Assembly: GCA_016218905.1 (NCBI GenBank)
Contig: JACRCS010000293.1
Coordinates: forward strand, 1 to 11,434
Direction of reading: 5' to 3'
Source of the DNA: Deltaproteobacteria bacterium
GTDB lineage: Bacteria; Desulfobacterota_C; Deferrisomatia; Deferrisomatales; JACRMM01
DNA length: 11,434 nucleotides
The position numbers and the translations under genes are program-made. The notes beneath the pieces are model-generated. The model did not search any database and was not told the origin of the DNA. It was given only the letters and a program-made list of their open reading frames with translations. Below are positions 1 through 4,831 of the stretch, one piece after another. Position 1 is the stretch's first letter; every line of letters starts with the position of its first letter.

Positions 1-191
1 CCCGGCGGCCGAGTGGACCGCCCGAGGACGTCCCTCCGGCCGCGGCTTCGTCGGTGGTCGGCTCCTGCGCCTCCATGCGCCCGCCGACCTGCCGGCCGTC
101 GCGGCCGTAAACTAAAAGGGACACGCTTGGTTAGCACGGCTCCCGAGGCGAGGTCAAGGACGGCCGACAGGGCCGCGAAAAGCTTTCCCAT
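1..191 (-). CDS. Possible 5' end of a further gene, with apparent frameshift
   Basis: This gene is not recognised. Reading down from an ATG at 191-189, the frame begins MGKLFAALSAVLDLASGAVL and uses G/C-ending codons as a real gene here would. After about position 118 that frame turns arginine-rich, while the frame one base over takes on coding character and reads VYGRDGRQVGGRMEAQEP, staying open to the window edge. Removing one base from the T4 run (minus strand, 117-114) would join the two into a single smooth reading. Alternative starts in the second frame are GTG at 124-122 and ATG at 76-74, which would make the first segment spurious. No strong Shine-Dalgarno sequence is visible before the ATG at 191. 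It lies 51 bases downstream of the pxpC stop on the same strand. Presence of a gene start is moderately likely; start and frame are uncertain. Confidence 0.35.
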   Translation of the reverse strand, partial: MGKLFAALSAVLDLASGAVLTKRVPFSLRPRRPAGRRAHGGAGADHRRSRGRRDVLGRSTRPP

Positions 192-242
192 GTCGCCTGA
201 GCCGGACGGGGGCGTAGACCGGTAGCTCCTGACGGCCAACAC

Positions 243-1208
243 CTAATCGCTAACCGCTGCCCTCTCTTCCCAGTCCCTCAGCCGCCGCTCGGCGGCCATC
301 GAGACCGTCCGCGCTTCCCACAGGTCCACCTCGCGGAAGCGGACGCTATCGCCGGGTACCGCCTGCGCGAGGAGCGGGACGTCCCGCGTGATCACCGTCG
401 CGATCTTGGCGTAGCCGCCGGTCGTCTGCCGGTCGGAGAGGAGGACGATGGGCCAGCCGTCGCCGGGGACCTGCACCGAGCCCCACGCCGGCCCGTCGGA
501 CACGATGTCCGGCTCCGCGGCGTGCTCCACCCGTGGTCCTTCGAGGCGGTACCCCATGCGATCGGCGTGGGGGGAGACCGCGAACTCCGCCGTGAAGAAG
601 GTCGCGAGGCCCGCCGCGGTGAACGCGCTCGCCTGGGGGCCTCGGACGGCGCGGAGGACGACGGGGCTCCCCGGCGCCGGGTAAGGCGGGACGATGTCGG
701 GGGTCGGCCGGAGATCGGCGCGCCAACCGACCGGCACTCCGCCCTTCCCGGGGAGCTCGTCCCCGCTTCGGAGGGCGCGGCCCTCGAACCCTCCGAGGCC
801 GGCGGGCGCGTACGTCGACCGGCTCCCGAGCACCAGCGGGACGTCGATCCCGCCGTGGATCGCCAGGTAGGCCCGGCAGCCACGTACCCGCCCCCGACTC
901 CGCAGCCGGGAACCCGGCCGGACGACGAAGGCGGTGTCGGGAGGGAGCGGCCGCCCGTCGACCTGGAAGCCGAGGTCCGCCCCGGCGAGCCCGCAGGCCG
1001 CTTCCGACCGAAACTCGGCGTGGAAGCCGCCGAGCGTGAGCTCAAGCCCCGCCGCGCCGGGACCGTTGCCCGCGAGCGCGTTGGCGATCCGCAGGGCCAC
1101 CGGATCGGCGGCGCCCCCGCTCGGCACTCCCAGGTGCTGGAACGCTGGCCGGCCGAGGTCCTGGACGCTCGCCAGGGCTCCGGGGGAGCGGATCGTGAGG
1201 AGTGTCAT
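243..1208 (-). CDS. pxpC: 5-oxoprolinase subunit C (PxpC, KipA/biotin-dependent carboxyltransferase-like)
   Basis: PxpC is the large subunit of the cytosolic ATP-dependent 5-oxoprolinase PxpABC, which opens 5-oxo-L-proline to L-glutamate. The protein has 321 residues, normal for the family (about 310-330). Family hallmarks run in order: an N-terminal SPGALASVQDLGRPAFQHLG block (8-27), CRAYLAIHGGIDVPLVLGSRST (111-132, fold core), ADRMGYRLEGP (215-225), SDGPAWGSVQVPGDG (237-251) and the signature LLSDRQTTGGYAKIATVI (256-273). The ATG at 1208 overlaps the pxpB stop by four bases (ATGA), indicating translational coupling, and it places the conserved VQDLGRP block where the family has it. A longer open frame upstream in the same phase is antisense-like, arginine-rich noise inside pxpB. 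Last gene of the pxpABC unit. In older databases it appears as an allophanate hydrolase-like or urea-amidolyase-related protein. Confidence 0.93.
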   Translation of the reverse strand: MTLLTIRSPGALASVQDLGRPAFQHLGVPSGGAADPVALRIANALAGNGPGAAGLELTLGGFHAEFRSEAACGLAGADLGFQVDGRPLPPDTAFVVRPGSRLRSRGRVRGCRAYLAIHGGIDVPLVLGSRSTYAPAGLGGFEGRALRSGDELPGKGGVPVGWRADLRPTPDIVPPYPAPGSPVVLRAVRGPQASAFTAAGLATFFTAEFAVSPHADRMGYRLEGPRVEHAAEPDIVSDGPAWGSVQVPGDGWPIVLLSDRQTTGGYAKIATVITRDVPLLAQAVPGDSVRFREVDLWEARTVSMAAERRLRDWEERAAVSD

Positions 1209-1903
1209 CCTCCGCGGCCCTCCAGCCGCCGGTACTCTTCGAGCCCGATGGGGACGAAACGCACCCCCATGCCGGGTGTCGCGACCACCGGCGGTTCCCG
1301 GGCGGGATCGAAGAGCCTCACCGGGGTCCGGCCGATGAGGCGCCAACCGCCGGGGCTGGCGATGGCGTAAGCGCCGGTCTGGGCCCCGGCGATTCCTACG
1401 GACCCGGGCTCCACCCGCTTCCGCGGCTCCGGCAGCCGGGGCGTGTGGAGACGCGGGTCGAGGCCGCCGAGGAAGAGGAAGCCCGGCGTGAACCCGAGCA
1501 TGTAGACCCGGTAGACGGGCGCGGCGTGGAACGCGACGGCCTCCTCCACCGTCAGCCCGCGCAGCCGGGCCACGCCGGCCAGGTCCGGGGCGAGGCTCGG
1601 GTGGTAGCAGACCGGCAGCTCGATCACCGGCTCCGGCGGTGGAACGGCGACCGCTCCCACCGCGGGCAGGCGTTCGACGGCCAGGGAGAGCTCCTCGAAG
1701 GAGACCTCGAAGGGGTCGTACTGGATGAAAAGCGAACGGTAGGTGGGGATGAGGGCGACGATCCCGGGGCGCCCGCGCAACGCGTCTCCCAACGCGACCA
1801 CCCGCGCGTTCAGCTCGGGCGAGATCTCCGCGCCGAACTCGACGGTGAGCGCGGCGTCGCCGCAAGGCAGGAGTCGAGGCCCGCCGGGCCGCCCCGGATT
1901 CAT
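1205..1903 (-). CDS. pxpB: 5-oxoprolinase subunit B (PxpB, KipI family)
   Basis: PxpB is the second subunit of the ATP-dependent 5-oxoprolinase; homologues were first described as the Bacillus kinase inhibitor KipI. The protein has 232 residues, usual for the family. Visible signatures are GDAALTVEFG (15-24), IPTYRSLFIQYDP (52-64), LPVCYHPSLAPDL (96-108), FHAAPVYRVYMLGFTPGFLF (125-144), GGLDPRLHTPRLPEPRKRV (146-164), GSVGIAGAQTGAY (167-179) and SPGGWRLIGRTPVRLFD (183-199). The ATG at 1903-1901 overlaps the pxpA stop by four bases, and its own stop overlaps the pxpC start by four bases. The chosen start gives the expected short leader before the GDAAL motif. Context and motifs together favour the metabolic PxpB role over a sporulation-kinase inhibitor, since no kinase gene is near. 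Confidence 0.93.
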   Translation of the reverse strand: MNPGRPGGPRLLPCGDAALTVEFGAEISPELNARVVALGDALRGRPGIVALIPTYRSLFIQYDPFEVSFEELSLAVERLPAVGAVAVPPPEPVIELPVCYHPSLAPDLAGVARLRGLTVEEAVAFHAAPVYRVYMLGFTPGFLFLGGLDPRLHTPRLPEPRKRVEPGSVGIAGAQTGAYAIASPGGWRLIGRTPVRLFDPAREPPVVATPGMGVRFVPIGLEEYRRLEGRGG

Positions 1904-2691
1904 CCACCGAGGCCGGCGCGGGCCAGCACCTCGGGCAGCGGCGCGATCCGAACCCCCGCGGACCCGAGCGCCGACCGGACGGTCCGGGCGAACTCGGCGG
2001 CGCCGGGGCTGTCGCCGTGGATACAGAACGAGTCGGCCGTGAGTTCGACCTCCCCGCCGTCCAGGGCAGGCAACCGCCCTTCCCGGCAAAGGGCCACGGC
2101 GCGTTGCGCCGCGGCCTCCGGGTCGCGGATCACCGCGCCGGCGAGCTTGCGAGGCGCGAGCGTCCCGTCCGAAAGGTAGGCCCGTTCGACGAAGGCCTCT
2201 CGCGCCACGCTCAGGCCCGCCGCCCTTCCGGCCTTCTCCTGGACGGAGCCGGAGAGCGCCATCAGGATCAGGTCGGGGTCATAGTCCCGCACGGCGCGGG
2301 AGATCTCTTCGGCGACCCGCTCGTCCACGGCGGCGAGGTTGTAGAGGTATCCGTGAGGTTTGACGTGGCGCAGCCGCGTGCCGGCGGCGCGGGCGAAGGC
2401 GTCGAGGGCGCCCACTTGGTAGAGCACCCACTCGTACGCCGCGCCTGGCTCCACCTCCAGCGAGCGCCGGCCGAACCCCTGCAGGTCCGGCGTCCCGGGA
2501 TGGGCTCCCACAGACACCCCGGCGCCGGCGCAGAGCGCGACGGTCCGCGCCATGACCCGCGGGTCGCCCGCGTGAAAACCGCACGCCACGTTGGCCGAGG
2601 TGATCGAGCCCACGAGCTCGGCGTCGGCGCCAAGGGAGTACGCCCCGAAGCTTTCACCCAGGTCCGCGTTGAGGTCGACGACGGAGATCAT
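1900..2691 (-). CDS. pxpA: 5-oxoprolinase subunit A (PxpA, LamB/YcsF family)
   Basis: PxpA is the first subunit of PxpABC and adopts a (beta/alpha)-barrel related to polysaccharide deacetylases; the complex hydrolyses 5-oxoproline to glutamate at the cost of ATP. The protein has 263 residues, slightly longer than the usual 245-255. Diagnostic motifs are VDLNADLGESFG (5-16), SANVACGFHAGDP (32-44), GAHPGTPDLQGFGRR (62-76) and HVKPHGYLYN (109-118), holding the conserved Asp, His and Lys residues of the family. The ATG at 2691 puts the VDLNADLGES motif at the usual extreme N-terminus; the ribosome site before it (CAGG) is weak. It heads the pxpABC unit, and the 128-bp gap upstream carries a strong inverted repeat. 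No further amino-acid catabolic gene is adjacent. Confidence 0.94.
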   Translation of the reverse strand: MISVVDLNADLGESFGAYSLGADAELVGSITSANVACGFHAGDPRVMARTVALCAGAGVSVGAHPGTPDLQGFGRRSLEVEPGAAYEWVLYQVGALDAFARAAGTRLRHVKPHGYLYNLAAVDERVAEEISRAVRDYDPDLILMALSGSVQEKAGRAAGLSVAREAFVERAYLSDGTLAPRKLAGAVIRDPEAAAQRAVALCREGRLPALDGGEVELTADSFCIHGDSPGAAEFARTVRSALGSAGVRIAPLPEVLARAGLGG

Positions 2692-2758
2692 GAGCCTGAA
2701 TTGTGCCGGAGTCCGCGCGGCTTGGCCAGTGCGACGGACCCGATCTCAGCCGTTAGTC

Positions 2759-2810
2759 GGGCGGGGCTTGCCCCGCCGAAAGGGGGATTGCGGCGGGGCA
2801 AGCCCCGCCC
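2759..2810. repeat. Perfect 20-bp inverted repeat (REP-like hairpin)
   Basis: The arms at 2759-2778 and 2791-2810 are exact reverse complements (20 of 20), separated by a 12-base spacer. Each arm is also nearly self-palindromic (cggggc tt gccccg), so several cruciform or hairpin folds are possible. It lies between the cheX stop and the pxpA start. No T-tract follows on the minus strand, so it is not a classic rho-independent terminator, though it could stabilise the cheX mRNA end or slow transcription. The GGGCGGGGCTTGCCCCGCC-type core resembles dispersed REP palindromes of GC-rich genomes. That family assignment is inference. Confidence 0.85.
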
Positions 2811-2819
2811 TACGCATGC

Positions 2820-3299
2820 TCAGGTGGAGGGACAGCCCCCGAGCTTGAGGGAGATCTGCACCCAGAAGGTGTCGCTTCCGATCTGGAAGGGAACGATGAC
2901 GCAGGGAGCACCGTTCTTGGTCGAAACGCTGTGGAGAGGCCCGACCACGACGCTCGGCACGCTGATCCGGAAGTTCACGTCGAGGTCGGCCATCGCCGCC
3001 TTGGCGCCGCCCGCCACCATGTTGGCGATTTCGCCGACCGCGTCGACCAGGCGGTGGTCCCGCTCGGCGACGGACTCTCCCGTCATCGCCTCGTATACTC
3101 TGCCGGCCAGCCCGAAGGGGAACGAGAGGACCACTGCGCCGGCGGCTTCTCCGGCCAGGCCGATGATCCCGCTGATGTCGGAGAGCGCCTGAAACGTGCC
3201 CTTGATGAAAGGCACTCCCCGTGTGACTTCGATGCCGGCCATGGTCTTCATGGCGTGGAACGTCGAGGCGATGAACGGGTTCACCAAGCGAGCATCCAT
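2820..3299 (-). CDS. cheX: CheX-family chemotaxis protein (CheY-P phosphatase)
   Basis: CheX proteins dephosphorylate CheY-P in the cytoplasm and so reset the chemotaxis signal. This protein has 159 residues, the usual CheX length. The segment DAVGEIANMVAGGAKAAM (86-103) carries the catalytic E-x-x-N pair of the CheC/CheX/FliY phosphatases, here Glu90 and Asn93. It follows a beta-rich segment (GAVVLSFPFGLAGRVYEAMTG, 54-74) and an N-terminal half beginning VNPFIAST, all typical of CheX; only one E-x-x-N helix is present, also as in CheX. The ATG at 3299 is preceded by AGGGGAGG on the minus strand, close to the start. A sigma-28-type promoter lies about 50 bp upstream. No other chemotaxis or flagellar gene is in the window, so it is an orphan locus between a catabolic cassette and pxpABC. 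Confidence 0.85.
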   Translation of the reverse strand: MDARLVNPFIASTFHAMKTMAGIEVTRGVPFIKGTFQALSDISGIIGLAGEAAGAVVLSFPFGLAGRVYEAMTGESVAERDHRLVDAVGEIANMVAGGAKAAMADLDVNFRISVPSVVVGPLHSVSTKNGAPCVIVPFQIGSDTFWVQISLKLGGCPST

Positions 3300-3323
3300 G
3301 GCCTCCCCTGCTACAGAGACACC

Positions 3324-3338
3324 GTTTCGGGCCGAAAC
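3324..3338. repeat. Short palindrome in the cheX leader
   Basis: GTTTCGG and CCGAAAC are perfect 7-bp inverted arms around one central base. The palindrome sits between the proposed sigma-28 -10 element and the cheX start codon, in the expected 5' untranslated region. The one-base centre is too tight for a full RNA hairpin, so a dimeric repressor operator is as likely as an RNA structure. No function is established. Confidence 0.4.
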
Positions 3339-3347
3339 ACCCAGCTT

Positions 3348-3374
3348 CTATCGGCTCGAGATCGCGAGGCTTTA
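3348..3374 (-). promoter_or_regulatory. Sigma-28 (FliA)-type promoter for cheX
   Basis: On the minus strand the sequence reads TAAAGCCT (3374-3367), an 11-base spacer, then GCCGATAG (3355-3348). The FliA consensus is TAAAGTTT-N11-GCCGATAA: six of eight bases match in the -35 box, seven of eight in the -10 box, and the spacing is exact. Transcription would start around 3341, leaving a leader of about 40 nt before the cheX ATG. This fits control of cheX with the late flagellar/chemotaxis regulon. It is a sequence match only, but an unusually good one in the right place and orientation. Confidence 0.75.
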
Positions 3375-3405
3375 GCGGGGGCGGACCGGCCGGTCGAGAC
3401 GGAGC

Positions 3406-3435
3406 GTTGTACAGTGATCAGTGATCACCGACAAC
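3406..3435. promoter_or_regulatory. Imperfect 30-bp palindrome with tandem GTGATCA heptamers
   Basis: The outer arms GTTGT (3406-3410) and ACAAC (3431-3435) flank two direct copies of GTGATCA (3414-3420 and 3421-3427), whose TGATCA cores are themselves palindromic. It lies 15 bases beyond the stop of the FAD subunit gene and about 30 bp upstream of the sigma-28 -35 box. It could be a regulator site for cheX or a weak 3' structure for the oxidoreductase transcript. There is no T-tract, which argues against an intrinsic terminator. Confidence 0.4.
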
Positions 3436-3449
3436 CGCGCTCTCGGCGC

Positions 3450-4346
3450 TCAGCTCGCCGAAAAGCAGGTCGAGAGCGCCCGGCCGAGCAGGGTCTCCGC
3501 CAGGTCCCGGCGGTACTCGGCCGACGCCCTGGCGGACGACCGGGGATCGATCTCCTCCCGCAGGACGCGAGCGGCGGCCTCCACCGTCTCGGGCTCGAAC
3601 GGCCTCCCGGCGAGGGCCCGTTCGGTGGCTCGGGCGCGGAGCGGCGTGGGAGCGACGGCCCCGAGGGCCAGGCGGACCTTCCGGATCACGTTCCCGTCGA
3701 AAGCGACCCGCGCCGCAACCGACACGACGGCCAGCGTGAAGGTCTTGCGCCGGCCGAGCTTCAGGTAGCAGGACCGCTCTTCCGGCGCCATCGCCTCAAA
3801 GCGAAGTCCGGTGAGGAGTTCGCCGGGGAGGAGCACGGTCCTTCCCGGACCCGTGAAGAACTCCGCGAGGGCGACGATCCGCTCGCCGCCGGCGCTCCGG
3901 AGGACCGCCTCCGCCTCGAGGGCGAGCAGTGGCGGAGCGGTGTCACCGCCGGGCGAGGCGGTGCAGAGGTTTCCTCCCACCGTCCCGATGTTTCGCACCT
4001 GAGCGGAAGCCATCTTGCCGGCAGCCTGGGCGAGGAGGGGTGCGTGCCGGCGGATCAAGGGCGAGTCCGTCAGTTCCTGCAAGGTCACCGCCGGCCCGAC
4101 GTGCACCCGGCCGTCGAGGACCCCGATCTCCCGGAAGCCCGGAAGGCGGGTCACGTCCACGAGCCCGCCTCCCGGCGGAAGAACGAGCGAACCGCGCCGC
4201 ACCATCGGCACGACGTCCGTGCTGCCCGCGATCACCTTCCGCCCGGACGTGCCTTCCCCGAGCAGCTCGAGCGCCTCCTCCAGGGTCGAGGGCCGGTGGT
4301 AGGTGAGCTCCTCCGGAAAGGTCCGAACTCCGACGAAGTTCCTCAT
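3450..4346 (-). CDS. Xanthine dehydrogenase family FAD-binding (medium) subunit
   Basis: This is the FAD subunit of a three-subunit molybdenum hydroxylase; it passes electrons from the 2Fe-2S subunit to FAD and an external acceptor. The protein has 298 residues, typical for CoxM/XdhB-type subunits (about 280-300). The FAD-binding signatures are VIAGSTDVVPMVRRG (38-52, the AGGTDL-type loop with Ser in place of the second Gly) and QVRNIGTVGGNLCTASPGGD (116-135), followed by PPLLALEAEA (138-147). The C-terminal CO dehydrogenase flavoprotein-like domain covers about 190-290, with KTFTLAVVSVAARV at 201-214. The ATG at 4346 overlaps the stop of the 2Fe-2S subunit by four bases (ATGA). The open frame continues upstream, but that part is out-of-frame shadow of the Fe-S gene. 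Last gene of the L-S-M unit; the substrate is not determined by this subunit. Confidence 0.93.
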   Translation of the reverse strand: MRNFVGVRTFPEELTYHRPSTLEEALELLGEGTSGRKVIAGSTDVVPMVRRGSLVLPPGGGLVDVTRLPGFREIGVLDGRVHVGPAVTLQELTDSPLIRRHAPLLAQAAGKMASAQVRNIGTVGGNLCTASPGGDTAPPLLALEAEAVLRSAGGERIVALAEFFTGPGRTVLLPGELLTGLRFEAMAPEERSCYLKLGRRKTFTLAVVSVAARVAFDGNVIRKVRLALGAVAPTPLRARATERALAGRPFEPETVEAAARVLREEIDPRSSARASAEYRRDLAETLLGRALSTCFSAS

Positions 4347-4831
4347 CGCGGCCACTCTCCGGCCGTCTTGGAAGCTGCCGCGGCCGCCACGGCCCTCTCG
4401 ATGTTCACGTATCCCGTGCAGCGGCAGAGGTTTCCGGAGATCGACTGTCGGATCTCCTGCGGCGAGGGCGCCTCGTTCCGGCGCAGGAGAGCGTAGGCCG
4501 CGAGGATGAGCCCGGAGGTGCAGTACCCGCACTGGAGCCCGTGATGGTCGACGAAGGCCTGGACCAGCGGGTGCACCCCGCCGGGCGGCGTGGGGAGACC
4601 CTCCACCGTCGTCAGGCGCCGGCCGTCCGCCTGCACCGCGAGGGTCAGACAGCCATACACCGGCCGGTCATCGAGGAGGACCGTGCAAGCCCCGCACTGG
4701 CCCTCCTCGCAACCCCGCCGGACGCTCGTGATCCCGAGCTGCTCCCGCAGGAGGTCCAGGAGGGTCGTGCCGGGGTGGACGTCGAGCTCGCGCGTCTGCC
4801 CGTTGACTTCGGTGACGATTCGGACGTTCAA
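4343..4831 (-). CDS. Xanthine dehydrogenase family 2Fe-2S (small) subunit
   Basis: This small iron-sulphur subunit carries two [2Fe-2S] clusters that relay electrons from the molybdenum site to FAD. The protein has 162 residues, standard for the family. The plant-type ferredoxin domain has Cys41, Cys46, Cys49 and Cys61 (CEEGQCGACTV, then YGC). The helical C-terminal domain has Cys101 and Cys104 (QCGYCTSG) and Cys136 and Cys138 (GNLCRCTGY). All eight ligands are present. The start is TTG at 4831-4829: it overlaps the stop of the large subunit in a TTGA junction, begins the expected NVRIVTEVNGQ strand, and follows a strong GGAGG six bases upstream. No in-frame ATG precedes the ferredoxin core. 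It lies between large and FAD subunit genes with four-base overlaps on both sides. Confidence 0.95.
   Translation of the reverse strand: MNVRIVTEVNGQTRELDVHPGTTLLDLLREQLGITSVRRGCEEGQCGACTVLLDDRPVYGCLTLAVQADGRRLTTVEGLPTPPGGVHPLVQAFVDHHGLQCGYCTSGLILAAYALLRRNEAPSPQEIRQSISGNLCRCTGYVNIERAVAAAAASKTAGEWPR

Noticed and set aside
133..155. Sigma-70 promoter TTGACC with 17-base spacing before the left-edge gene
   Set aside because: The -35 is fair, but the sequence at the -10 position (CTAACC) is a poor match, and the segment may be coding.
13..225. Plus-strand 70-codon open frame at the left edge
   Set aside because: Its product is Arg/Pro/Ser-rich with no motif, and codon use favours the opposite strand here.
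2759..2810. Rho-independent terminator for cheX
   Set aside because: The hairpin is strong, but no T-rich tract follows it on the minus strand.
2931..4496. Plus-strand open frame covering cheX and the FAD subunit gene
   Set aside because: It crosses two real minus-strand genes and their promoter gap, with no domain and no plausible start signal.
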